A DNA stretch of 64,000 nt from Tsukamurella sp. PLM1 (GTDB taxonomy: Bacteria; Actinomycetota; Actinomycetes; Mycobacteriales; Mycobacteriaceae). The stretch spans positions 4,278,001-4,342,000 of the forward strand of contig NZ_AP025688.1 in NCBI RefSeq assembly GCF_023168325.1. The letters are read 5' to 3'. The first letter of the stretch is position 1. Each line of letters opens with the position of its first letter. Position numbers and translations under genes: made by a program. Under the pieces are notes generated by a model that saw nothing but the letters and a program-made list of their open reading frames with translations, was not told the origin of the DNA and ran no database searches. Shown here piece after piece: positions 27,020-38,842 of this stretch.

Positions 27020-27885
27020 CGCTCACTGTGCAACAGACCCGGATCGCCATCCCGGGAACGAACCGCCGCACCGGCAAGCGCCGGCTGGCGGTGACGGACG
27101 CACTCGACTTCTGGTCCTTCGCCGGGGCCGCCGCCAACGTGGCGATGCAGATGATGAATCCCGGTGTGGGGCACGGGGTGGTGGATTCGACGGTGCACAG
27201 CGGCGCCCTCATGAAGCACCCCTGGAAGCGCGCCCGCACCACCACGCAGTACCTCGCCGTCGCGCTCCTGGGCACGCAGCGAGAGATCGACGCGTTCCGG
27301 GAGGCCGTCAACGTGGCCCATCGCCAGGTGCACTCGGCGCCGGGCGCCGCCGTGAAGTACAACGCGTTCGACCGCGAGCTCCAATTATGGGTCGCCGCAT
27401 GCCTGTTCATCGGGTTCGAGGACTCGTACCAGCTGCTCAACGGCCCCTTGTCGGACGAGCAGGCGGAGAACTTCTACCAGTCGGCCGCCACCCTCGCGAC
27501 GTCGATGCAGGTGCCGCGGGACATGTGGCCCGCCTCCCGGGTCGCGTTCGACGAGTACTGGACGGCGGCGTGCGGGAAGACCCGGCTCGACGAGCCCGTG
27601 GCCGAGTACCTCGACGACCTTCTACATCTGCGGATGATCAACTGGCCCATGCGGATCGTGTTCGGCTCGCTGCTGCGCTTCCTCACCATCGGCTACCTGT
27701 CGCCGTTCTTCCGCGAGCAGATGGGTGTGCAATGGTCGGCTGCGGACCAGCGTCGGTTCGACAACCTCTTCGCGTTCGTGGCCTTCGTCAACCGGTTCAT
27801 CCCGCGATTCCTGCGGTTCGGCGGCAGCTACGCGCTGATGCTGGACCTGCGGCGCCGGATCGACGCCGGCACGCCGCTCATCTGA
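27016..27885 (+). CDS. DUF2236 / MpaB-type oxygenase-family protein
   Basis: 289 aa from ATG 27016, overlapping the preceding small gene. It belongs to the DUF2236 group related to latex-clearing (Lcp) and MpaB haem oxygenases: R-x3-T in ARTTTQYL (about residue 75) and the conserved helix NVAHRQVHS (about 95). The group is common beside actinobacterial lipid genes; the substrate is unknown. It forms the end of the mce operon and converges on tetR with an 8-nt 3' overlap. A paralogue lies at 29207. No signal peptide is visible. Confidence 0.82.
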   Translation: MTLTVQQTRIAIPGTNRRTGKRRLAVTDALDFWSFAGAAANVAMQMMNPGVGHGVVDSTVHSGALMKHPWKRARTTTQYLAVALLGTQREIDAFREAVNVAHRQVHSAPGAAVKYNAFDRELQLWVAACLFIGFEDSYQLLNGPLSDEQAENFYQSAATLATSMQVPRDMWPASRVAFDEYWTAACGKTRLDEPVAEYLDDLLHLRMINWPMRIVFGSLLRFLTIGYLSPFFREQMGVQWSAADQRRFDNLFAFVAFVNRFIPRFLRFGGSYALMLDLRRRIDAGTPLI

Positions 27886-29076
27886 GCGGCGCGGCCGGGC
27901 CGAAGAGCACCGCGCAGACCATCGCGTACACCTCCGCCTGGAAGTCCGGGGCGGGATCGAACCGGCGCGAGCGCCCCACGTCGAACACCACCGCGAATGC
28001 GGCGTGCACGAGGAAGGTGGCCTCGGCCGTGCTCAGGCCCGGACGCACGGCCACCACCGCCTCGGCGAACTCGGCGATGTTGCCGCGCTGCACGCCCGCG
28101 AGGCGACTGCGGTCGGCGTCGGGCACGTTGCCGATCTCGCGGAAGTACACCGTCATCAGCTTGGACGTGCGGAAGGACAGCTGCACATAGGCCTGCGCCA
28201 GTGCTGCCAACCGGGCCCGCGGCTCCGCGTGCGCCTCCGAGACCTCTGCGATGAAGTCGACGGTCGCGGCGCCCGCGCGCTCGAGCGCGGCCACCAGGAT
28301 GCCGGCCTTGTTCGGGAAGTAGCGGTACATCCCCGACGGCACGATCCCGGCCGCCTGACCGATCTGGCCCATGCTCACGTTGTGGAAGCCGTGCGCGAAG
28401 ATCAACTCGATCGCCTCGTCGAGCACCTGGCCCTGACGCCCGGCGTCGGGTTCGGGCTCGGGAGCCGGCGCGAGTTCGTAGGGCGACGGTGCGGGTGCCA
28501 GCGCGAGCACTGCCCGGCCCGCGTCGGCGAGGACCGCTTCGGCGCGCTTCTGGGCGAGCACCGTGCGGTGCGCGGTGACGCTGCCGGCGACGCTGACGGC
28601 CGCCACGCAGCGCAGCTCCAGCTCCTCCTGCTCACGCCCGGCACCGCGGGCTCCGCGGCGTCGGCGAAGACCCCGATCATCTCGTTCAGCTGGGCCCGGA
28701 TCCGGGCGCGGTCGTCCTTCTCCAGCAGTCTCTGTTCCCACCGGAAGAGTCCACCGGTGTTCCGGCGCTCGAACGAAACCTGCAGGGCGGCTTCGAGAAT
28801 CGCGTCGATGCGCTCGGTGGCGGGCCGGTCCTGCGCGGCCTCCGCCGCATCGCGGACGGCGGAACACAGCGCGTCCGACGCCGTGGAGATCGCGTGCTCG
28901 AGCAGCGCGTACTTGTTGGGGAAGTGCCGGTACACGGCCGGTCCGCTGATATCGAGCGTCGCCGCGATCTGCTCGATCCCCACGCCGTGGTAGCCCCGCC
29001 GGGAGAAGTCCTCCGCCGCGACCCTCGCGATCTGTTCGCGCCGATCCTTCGGCCGCTTCCGTCGCGCCTGCGTCAC
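27878..29076 (-). CDS. TetR-family regulator with two DNA-binding domains (one-base frameshift near 28636-28640)
   Basis: About 399 aa after repair. The first TetR HTH is at residues about 12-58 (IEQIAATLDISGPAVYRHF). A second complete HTH follows at about residue 225 (MGQIGQAAGIVPSGMYRYF), each with its own ligand-binding region, giving a tandem regulator of about twice the usual size. The break is in a short GC run; one added base joins V-P-G-R-E-Q-E-E-L-E. It lies between two DUF2236 genes and diverges from the second. It is the only local regulator of the lipid cluster and so the best candidate to bind the shared palindromic motif, which is inference. Confidence 0.85.
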
Positions 29077-29206
29077 CTACCACTCCTCCTTGCTCCGCGT
29101 CGAGCGTACTCGGTGACGAATGCGCTCACGCGGTGTACCGTCGAGCCTACTAAGTAAGCGAACATTCACGCACCGTTTCGGCGCGGAAACTCCCTGGAGC
29201 AGCGAA
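29077..29206. promoter_or_regulatory. Divergent promoter region tetR / DUF2236
   Basis: 130 nt shared by two divergent starts. It contains TACTAAGTA (odd palindrome) followed by AGCGAACATTCAC, plausible as a TetR autoregulatory site. It is not a clear copy of the 17745 motif. Confidence 0.35.
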
Positions 29207-30130
29207 ATGACCCTCAGCACGGAGCATCCGAGTGAACCCGGCACCGTCGAACCCGTGACGCCCGCGGCGCGCCCGGCGCAGGGGTACCGGATCCCCCTGA
29301 ACGTGCCCGCCCGGCCCGCCCACGTGCTCACCGTCCTGGCCGACGCGATGGACGCGCCGTCGGCGGCCGCCGGCCAGGCGAACGTGGTGATGCAGTTGAT
29401 CAACCGGCCCGTGGGCTACGGCGTGATGGAGTCGAAGGTGGAATCCGGGTCGCTGTACAAGCACCCGCTCAAGCGGACCCGCACCACGTTCACGTACCTC
29501 GCGGTCGCCATCCTGGGCGACCGTCGCGACAAGGAGCGCTACCGCGAGGCCGTGAACATCGCACACCGTCAGGTGCGCAGCACCGCGGCCAGCGAAGTCA
29601 AGTACAACGCGATGGATCGCGGCCTGCAGCTGTGGGTCGCGATGTGCCTGTACGTGGGGTTCGAGGACACCCACCAGCTGCTCCGCGGGCGGATGAGCCC
29701 CGAACAGCGGGCGCTGTTCTACCGGGACTCCGCGCCGCTGGGCACTACCCTGCAGGTGCCCGCCGACCTGTGGCCGGCCACGCCGGAGGAGTTCGACGCG
29801 CTGTGGATCGAGCAGTGCGAGCGCCGCATCGACCCCGACGACGCGACCCGCGCCTACCTGCGGCAGCTCGTCGACCTCACCTTCCTCGGCACGCTGCCCG
29901 GTCCCGTGCGGCGGTTCTCCCGCTTCCAGGGCGCGGGCTTCCTCGCGCCTGCCTTCCGCGAGGCCATGGGGATCGAGTGGACCGATCGCGATCAGCGCCG
30001 GTTCGACCGGTTCTGGCGCCTCGTCGCGGCGGTCTGCCGCGTGGTCCCGCTCTCGGTGCGGCGGCTGCCGTACCGCCTGCTGATCCTCGACATGCGCCTA
30101 CGGGCGAAGTTCGGCCGCCCGCTCGTCTAG
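29207..30130 (+). CDS. DUF2236 / MpaB-type oxygenase-family protein (second copy)
   Basis: 307 aa from ATG 29207, preceded by a GGAG ribosome site. Clearly paralogous to the protein at 27016: KHPLKRTRTTFTYLAVAILG aligns with KHPWKRARTTTQYLAVALLG, and NIAHRQVRS with NVAHRQVHS. The R-x3-T motif is kept. It is transcribed divergently from the tandem TetR gene, suggesting direct control. A long hairpin ends it. Function presumably oxidative, substrate unknown. Confidence 0.82.
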   Translation: MTLSTEHPSEPGTVEPVTPAARPAQGYRIPLNVPARPAHVLTVLADAMDAPSAAAGQANVVMQLINRPVGYGVMESKVESGSLYKHPLKRTRTTFTYLAVAILGDRRDKERYREAVNIAHRQVRSTAASEVKYNAMDRGLQLWVAMCLYVGFEDTHQLLRGRMSPEQRALFYRDSAPLGTTLQVPADLWPATPEEFDALWIEQCERRIDPDDATRAYLRQLVDLTFLGTLPGPVRRFSRFQGAGFLAPAFREAMGIEWTDRDQRRFDRFWRLVAAVCRVVPLSVRRLPYRLLILDMRLRAKFGRPLV

Positions 30131-30160
30131 CCGCCGTATGCGACTACTCGGCCCGCCCGC

Positions 30161-30229
30161 CGAGATGTCGCCCTGAGCGGCGCGGCCCCGGCGTTTTGCG
30201 GGGTCCGCGCCGCCTGAGGCGACATCTCG
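30161..30229. terminator. Long bidirectional hairpin between DUF2236 and the acyl-CoA ligase gene
   Basis: About 30-bp imperfect stem: CGAGATGTCGCC at 30161 pairs with GGCGACATCTCG ending at 30229, continuing through GGCGCGGCCCCG to a small GCGTTTT-containing loop. It lies between convergent genes. Confidence 0.8.
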
Positions 30230-30234
30230 GGCGC

Positions 30235-31817
30235 TCAGCCGAACTGCTGGCGCAACACCGGCTTGGTGATCTTGCCCGTGGGGTTGCGGGGCAGCGCATC
30301 GATGATCACGACATCGCGGGGGTGCTTGTAGCGGGCGATGTGGTCGTTGAGGAACGCCGAGAGCGCCTCCGTCGTGAGCGTCGCACCCTCCCGCAGGCCC
30401 ACAACGGCCACCACGGCCTCGCCGTAGCGCTCATCGGGGCGGCCGATGACGGCGACCTCGGTGACGTCCGGGTGCGCGGCGACGGCGTTCTCCACCTCCA
30501 CCGAGTAGATGTTCTCGCCGCCGGAGATGATCATGTCCTTCGCGCGGTCGATCACGTAGACGAAGCCCTCGTCGTCCATCCGCACCAGGTCGCCGGAGTG
30601 GAACCAGCCGCCGGCGAAGGCCTCTCGCGTGGCCTCGAGGTTGTTCCAGTAGCCGGACATCATGTTCGGCCCGCGGTAGACGATCTCGCCGACCTCCCCG
30701 CGGGGCACGTCGTTGCCCTCGTGGTCGATCACGCGGGCGGCGACGGTCCGCACCACCTTGCCGACCGAGCCGACCTTGCGCAGCGTGTCGGCGCCCGACA
30801 GCGCGCAGGTCACGGGCGACATCTCGGTCTGCCCGAAGACGGCGCAGATCTCCGCGTCCGGGAAGGTCTCGGTCAGCTGGCGCAGCAGGGTCTCGCTGGC
30901 CGGCGCGGCGCCCCACCAGACGTACTTGAGTTTGAGGTCGCGCGGGCGCGCCTTCTGCTCCGCGACCGCCAGCTGCCACTGCATCGGCACCATGAACATG
31001 CTGGTGATGCCCTCGCGCTCGAGCGCGTCCAGCGTCTGCGCGGGATCGAAGGCGCCCAGCGGGAAGATCACCGAGGTCAGGCCCTGCAGGAACGCCGTGG
31101 CGAGCACGCCGAAGCCGGCGATGTGGAACATCGGGACGGCGATCGCGCCGACCGCGTCCGGGTCCACCGAGCCGGGCGCCACCAGGTTGTTCCAGCCCTG
31201 CGCCAGCATGTTCACGTGGGTGAGCACCGCGCCCTTCGGGCGGCCGGTGGTGCCCGAGGTGTACATGATCAGTGCGGGCGAGTCCTCCGGGACGTCGAGC
31301 TGCGGGTCGGGGCGGCCCTCGGCGATCAGGTCCTCGAAGCCCAGGGCACCGGCGGCGGGGTCGGCACCGTCGAACCTGACGCGCAGACCGAACTCGGCAC
31401 CCGCACCGGCGACACCGGCGATGAGCGGGTCGAACGGCGCCTCGTAGACCACGGCACTGCACTTCGTGTCCTGCACCAGGTAAGCGACCTCGGGCGGAGC
31501 CATGCGGAAGTTGACGGGGACGGCGATCGCGCCGATCGCCGTGATCCCGAGCGCCGCCTCGACGTACTCGATGCGGTTGAGGCCCAGGATGAGCACCCGG
31601 TCGCCCGCCGTGATCCCCCGTTCCAGGAGTGCGCCGGCGAACGCGCCGATCCGTCCGGCGAGGCCCGACCAGGTGACCTGTTTGTCGAGGTACTTCAGGG
31701 CGGGCGCGTCGCCGCGCATGACGGCGTGGTTGCGCACCTGATTGTTCCAGGTGTTGCGCTGCGAGCTGCGGGGCTCCTCCGAGCGGGGTACCAGGCGATG
31801 TTCTCTTCTGCGGTCAT
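30235..31817 (-). CDS. fadD5: Acyl-CoA ligase / synthetase, FadD5-like (one-base frameshift near 31785)
   Basis: About 527 aa after repair, from ATG 31817 (MTAEENIAWYP). Adenylate-forming enzyme that activates a carboxylic acid to its CoA ester. P-loop motif YTSGTTGRPKGAV (about residue 170), A5 GQTEMSPV, A7 GWFHSGDL and A8/A10 (IISGGENIYSVEVEN, NPTGKITK). By recollection it resembles M. tuberculosis FadD5, encoded beside mce1. The break is in a run of four G; five would give W-Y-P-R-S-E-E. It diverges from the thiolase gene. The substrate is not deducible. Confidence 0.88.
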
Positions 31818-31833
31818 GTATGCGATTGTGTTG

Positions 31834-31847
31834 TAGAACATGTTCGC
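31834..31847. promoter_or_regulatory. KstR-like box in the ligase/thiolase promoter
   Basis: TAGAACATGTTCGC fits the KstR consensus TnnAACnnGTTnnA except at the last base and contains the perfect palindrome GAACATGTTC. It lies 17 nt before the ligase start. No kstR gene is in the window. Confidence 0.45.
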
Positions 31848-31868
31848 CTGGGGCCGAATCGCTGAAAG

Positions 31869-31879
31869 TTAGAGAACAG
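31869..31879. promoter_or_regulatory. Half-site of the shared lipid-cluster motif
   Basis: TTAGAGAACAG matches the left half (TAGAGAA) of the palindrome at 17745. It lies between the divergent ligase and thiolase genes. The second half-site is weak (GTGATTC). Confidence 0.35.
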
Positions 31880-31928
31880 TGATTCACTTGTGACACTCTG
31901 GACGGAAGCACACCATGGAAGGAACACC

Positions 31929-33140
<1,212 letters not shown>

Positions 33141-33178
33141 CGACGGCCCGGACAGACTTTCAGGAGAACACGAAACAC

Positions 33179-35352
33179 ATGGCTGACAACATGATCCGCT
33201 GGGAGCAGGACACCGACGGCATCGTCGTGCTGACGATGGACGATCCCACCAGCTCGGCGAACACCATGAACGACCTGTACCGGGAGTCGATGGCCGCCAC
33301 CATCGACCGACTGGAGGCCGAGAAGGACTCCATCACCGGCGTCGTGCTGACCTCGGCTAAGAAGACCTTCTTCGCCGGCGGCAACCTGGGCCTGATCCGC
33401 CAGGCCACCAAGGCGGACGCGCAGCAGGTCTTCGACAACGTCGAGTCGATGAAGGCCGCGCTGCGCCGCCTCGAGACCCTGGGCAAGCCCGTCGTGTCCG
33501 CGATCAACGGCGCCGCGCTCGGCGGCGGCCTCGAGATCGCACTGGCCACGCATCATCGCATCGCGGCCGACGTGCGCGGCTCGCAGATCGGCCTGCCCGA
33601 GGTGACCCTGGGCCTGCTGCCCGGCGGCGGCGGCGTCACGCGCACCGTCCGGCTGCTCGGCCTGCAGAACGCGCTCATGGGCGTGCTGCTGCAGGGCCCG
33701 CGGATGAAGCCCGCGAAGGCGCAGCAGGTGGGCCTCGTCCATGAGGTCGTGGGCACCGTCGAGGAGCTGATCCCGGCCGCGAAGGCATGGATCAAGGCGA
33801 ACCCCGAGGGCGGCGTGCAGCCGTGGGACGTCAAGGGGTACAAGATCCCCGGCGGCTCGCCCAGCTCGCCGGCGATCGCCGCGAACATCCCCGCGTTCCC
33901 GGCGAACCTGCGCAAGCAGCTCAAGGGCGCTCCGATGCCCGCGCCGCGCGCCATCATGGCCGCCGCCGTCGAGGGCGCGATGGTGGACTTCGACACCGCC
34001 AGTGTGATCGAGGGACGCTACTTCGTGTCGCTCGCCACCGGCCAGGTGAGCAAGAACATGATCAAGGCGTTCTTCTTCGACCTGCAGCACATCAACGGCG
34101 GCGGCTCGCGGCCCGACGGGTACGAGAAGTACCAGGCCAAGAAGGTCGGCGTCATCGGCGCCGGCATGATGGGCGCGGCGATCGCCTACGTCTCGGCGAA
34201 GGCCGGCATCGAGGTCGTCCTCAAGGACGTCTCGCTGGAGGCGGCGCAGAAGGGCAAGGCGTACTCGGAGAAGCTCGAGGAGAAGGCGCTGGCCAAGGGC
34301 CGCACCACCGCCGAGAAGTCGGCCGAGCTGCTGGGCCGCATCACGCCGACCGTCGACGCCGCGGACTTCGCCGGTGTGGACCTCGTGATCGAGGCCGCGT
34401 TCGAGTCGGTCGAGGTGAAGAACAAGGTGTTCCAGGAGATCGAGGACATCGTCGAGCCCGACGCCATCCTCGGCTCGAACACCTCCACGCTGCCGATCAC
34501 CATCCTGGCGGAGGGTGTGAAGCGGAGTGAGGACTTCATCGGCATCCACTTCTTCAGCCCCGTCGACAAGATGCCGCTGGTGGAGATCATCCGCGGCGCC
34601 AAGACCTCGGATGCGGTGCTGGCCAAGGTGATCGACTACACGCTGCAGATCAAGAAGACCCCGATCGTGGTCAACGACTCGCGCGGCTTCTTCACCTCGC
34701 GCGTGATCGGCACGTTCGTCAACGAGGCGATCGCGGCCGTGGGCGAAGGCGTGAACCCGGTGCTGATCGAACGCGCCGGCGCCCAGGCGGGCTACCCGGC
34801 CGCACCGCTGCAGCTGATGGACGAGCTGACGCTGACGCTGCCGCAGAAGATCCGCAAGGAGACCCGCGCCGCCGCCGAGGCCGCCGGCAACCCCTTCCCG
34901 CCCACGGCAGCGACGCCGTGGTCGACGCGATGGTGGACGCGGGCCGCACCGGCCGCAAGGACGGCGCGGGCTTCTACGACTACGCCGACGGCAAGCGCAC
35001 GAACCTGTGGCCGGGCCTGAAGGAGCTGTTCCCCGCGGGACAGGACATCCCGCTGCAGGACATGATCGACCGGATGCTGTTCATCGAATCGATCGAGACG
35101 GTGCGCTGCTTCGACGAGGGCGTGCTCACCTCGGTGGCCGACGCCAACATCGGCTCGATCTTCGGCATCGGCTTCCCCGCGTGGACCGGTGGCGTCATGC
35201 AGTTCATCAACGGGTACGAGGGTGCCGACGGTGCCGTGGGCCCGAAGGCCTTCGTCGCCCGGGCGAAGGAGCTGGCCGCGAAGTACGGCACACACTTCGA
35301 GCCGCCGGCCTCGCTGATCGCGAAGGCCGACGCCGGCGAGACCTACGAGTAG
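33179..35352 (+). CDS. fadB: FadB: 3-hydroxyacyl-CoA dehydrogenase / enoyl-CoA hydratase fusion (one-base frameshift near 34901)
   Basis: About 724 aa after repair. The N-terminal crotonase domain has the oxyanion segments FFAGGNLG and NGAALGGGLE and the catalytic E in LPEVTLGLLPG. An NAD-binding Rossmann domain (VGVIGAGMMGAAIAYVSAKA, about residue 320) and the dehydrogenase C-domain with HFFSPVDKMPLVEII follow. The break is in CCC (34901-34903); a fourth C restores H-G-S-D-A-V-V-D-A-M. It is in an operon with the thiolase and ends at a strong terminator. Performs the hydration and oxidation steps of beta-oxidation. Confidence 0.93.
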
Positions 35353-35383
35353 GACTCACTAAGCCGGAGGCCGTAGGCCGGTA

Positions 35384-35425
35384 GCAGGGCCCGGCACCGT
35401 CGTTCCCGACGGTGCCGGGCCCTGC
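35384..35425 (+). terminator. Terminator of fadA-fadB
   Basis: A perfect 19-bp stem (35384-35402 with 35407-35425) with a 4-nt loop, followed by GTTTCTCC, lies 31 nt after the fadB stop. Confidence 0.9.
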
Positions 35426-35508
35426 GTTTCTCCGCCCCCCGATACGTTCTGCCGCGGCCGATCCGTTGTGCCCCACCCGATTCACCACCGCTTCCCCCGA
35501 TACGTCGC

Positions 35509-35543
35509 AGCCCACCCGATTCGCCGATCGAATCGGGTGGGCT
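35509..35543. repeat. 15-bp inverted repeat next to the IS110 insertion
   Basis: AGCCCACCCGATTCG (35509-35523) pairs perfectly with 35529-35543 around a 5-nt loop. CCCACCCGATTC also occurs as a direct copy at 35472-35483, and CCCCGATACGT occurs twice nearby. It may have been the insertion target of the IS. Confidence 0.7.
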
Positions 35544-35558
35544 CGGACGAATCGGGGG

Positions 35559-36875
35559 TGTCCCTATGGTTCTGTCAAGCGGCTGCGGCAGGCGGCCGCG
35601 GTTGGTAGAGCGCCTTGTCGCGGAGCATGGCGTGGAGGACGTCGATACGTCGGCGGGCGAGGCAGATCAGGGCGGCGTTGTGTTTCTTGCCGGCTGCGCG
35701 TTTGCGGTCGTAGTAGGCCCGGGAGGTCGGGTCGTGGAGAGCGGCGAACGCGGAGAGGAAGAAGGCGCGTTTGAGCTGCTTGTTCCCACCTCGGCTGGGA
35801 TGCTCACCGCGGATGGAGCTGCCGGAGCGGCGGGTAACTGGAGCGAGTCCTGCGTAGGCGGCCAGGTGCCCTGCGGTGGGGAAGTCGCTGCCGTCGCCGA
35901 CTTCGAGGAGGATCGGGCTCCGGTCCTGACACCGATGCCGGGCATCGAGGTCAGGACCTTGGCAAGAGGGTGCGCATCGAGCATTGCCTCGATCTGTTCG
36001 GCGGCCTTGGCGCGCCGAGCGAGCAGTCCGGTCAGCTCGGTGGCAAGTTCGGGCAGGACGAGCTCGGCGGCGCGGGTCCCGGGAACGGTGACCGTCTGCT
36101 CGGTCAGCGCGGCCTGAACGTCGTCGACGAGCCGCTGGTAAGACCGTGGTGCCCGGGGTTTGGTGGCGGCGATCAGTTGCCGACGAGTGGCAGCCGAAAG
36201 GGCTTGCGGCCCACCGAAGCGTGTCAGCAATTCGCGCACGGCAGGGTGCTGGATCCGGGGGCCGAGGACGCGTTCGAGGGCAGGGTGGACCTGCGTGAGC
36301 AGGCCGCGGATGCGGTTGCTGACCCGGGTGACCTCACCGGCGAGATCGTCGTCGAAGCCGACGATCACCTCCAGGTCGGCCAGGGCCGCGTCGCCGGTGT
36401 CGACGCGGCGCAGCGCGTGGGGCATCGTGCGGGCTGCCTCGGCGATGATGAAAGCGTCGCGGGCATCGGTCTTCGCGTTGCCCGGGTGCAGGTCGGCGAT
36501 CCGGCGCATCGCCAGTCCAGGCAGATATGCGACGTCGATCCCGAGGTCGCGGGCTACCGCGACCGGCAGGGCACCGATGGAGGCGGGCTGGTCCACGATC
36601 ACCAGCACCCGGCCGTGCTCGGCCAGGCTGGTCAACACGGCGCGGATGGCGTCCTCGGCCTGCGGCAGCGCTCGATCGTGCAAGCGGTGGCCGGTGTCGG
36701 TGACTGCGCAGGCGTGGTGCGCCTCCTTCCCGACGTCGAGTCCGAGGAACACGGCGAAATCAGAGGTCACGGGCGTTCCTTCCAGTCGCTGGCGGTTCTG
36801 GTCGCAGTCTGGCGGAGGTTGCCGGCACCCACGTTACGAAGAGACCTACCCAAACTCGGCGGCCCTGTCCCTATC
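35559..36875 (-). mobile_element. IS110-family insertion sequence, bounded by TGTCCCTAT direct repeats
   Basis: One DEDD-type transposase gene plus about 100 nt of non-coding sequence 5' of it and 10-15 nt 3' of it. TGTCCCTAT occurs at 35559-35567 and 36867-36875, marking likely junctions about 1.3 kb apart. There are no terminal inverted repeats, as expected for IS110. It sits between the fadB terminator and the EchA gene and breaks no visible gene. Confidence 0.7.
35575..36770 (-). CDS. IS110-family transposase (one-base frameshift near 35915)
   Basis: About 398 aa after repair. The N-terminal RuvC-like DEDD domain has VFLGLDVGKEAHHACAV (first D at about residue 11), V-I-V-D-Q-P-A-S and N-A-K-T-D-A-R-D-A. 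The C-terminal transposase_20 domain has T-S-M-P-G-I-G-V-R-T-G-A-R followed, in the next frame, by the expected L-L-E-V-G-D-G-S-D-F, S-S-I-R-G-E-H-P-S-R-G-G-N-K and R-A-Y-Y-D-R-K-R. The break fits one missing G in GGG. It could be an inactive copy or a miscall. Confidence 0.88.
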
Positions 36876-37016
36876 AGCGGTCGACCAACGCCACCGGTCA
36901 CCGGTGACAACACCCCCCGGATCATGCGTACGACAGGGGACTTCAGTCATGCCGGTGCCAGCGACCACAGCCCTGGTTCAGGGCCACCTCGAAGGTAACG
37001 GGGCGGGCGCCGCGGA
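36771..37016. other. IS 5' non-coding end and remnant up to the enoyl-CoA hydratase
   Basis: 36771-36875 is the transposase 5' leader, the position where IS110-group elements encode a bridge RNA. 36876-37016 is non-coding and contains CACCGGTCACCGGTG, a short palindrome at about 36894. No gene seen. Confidence 0.45.
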
Positions 37017-38773
<1,757 letters not shown>

Positions 38774-38784
38774 CTAACACAACT

Positions 38785-38804
38785 GAGAGAATAGTCTCTA
38801 ACAT
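38785..38804. promoter_or_regulatory. Second copy of the shared palindromic motif
   Basis: GAGAGAATAGTCTCTAACAT matches the motif at 17745 in 17 of 20 positions, including the 3' extension TCTAACAT. It lies between divergent NMO and ALDH starts (38764 and 38843), so it can serve both. Confidence 0.55.
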
Positions 38805-38842
38805 ATCGGGAAAGACCCGCCACCTTCCCGGGAGGACCCGCC

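Noticed and set aside
29140..29165. Copy of the shared operator upstream of tetR
   Set aside because: TACTAAGTAAGCGAACATTC has no alignment to TAGAGAATATTCCCTA beyond a few bases.
35509..35543. Terminator role for the inverted repeat
   Set aside because: A better terminator already follows fadB at 35384-35425; this stem lies further on, next to the IS border and repeated CCCACCCGATTC sequence.
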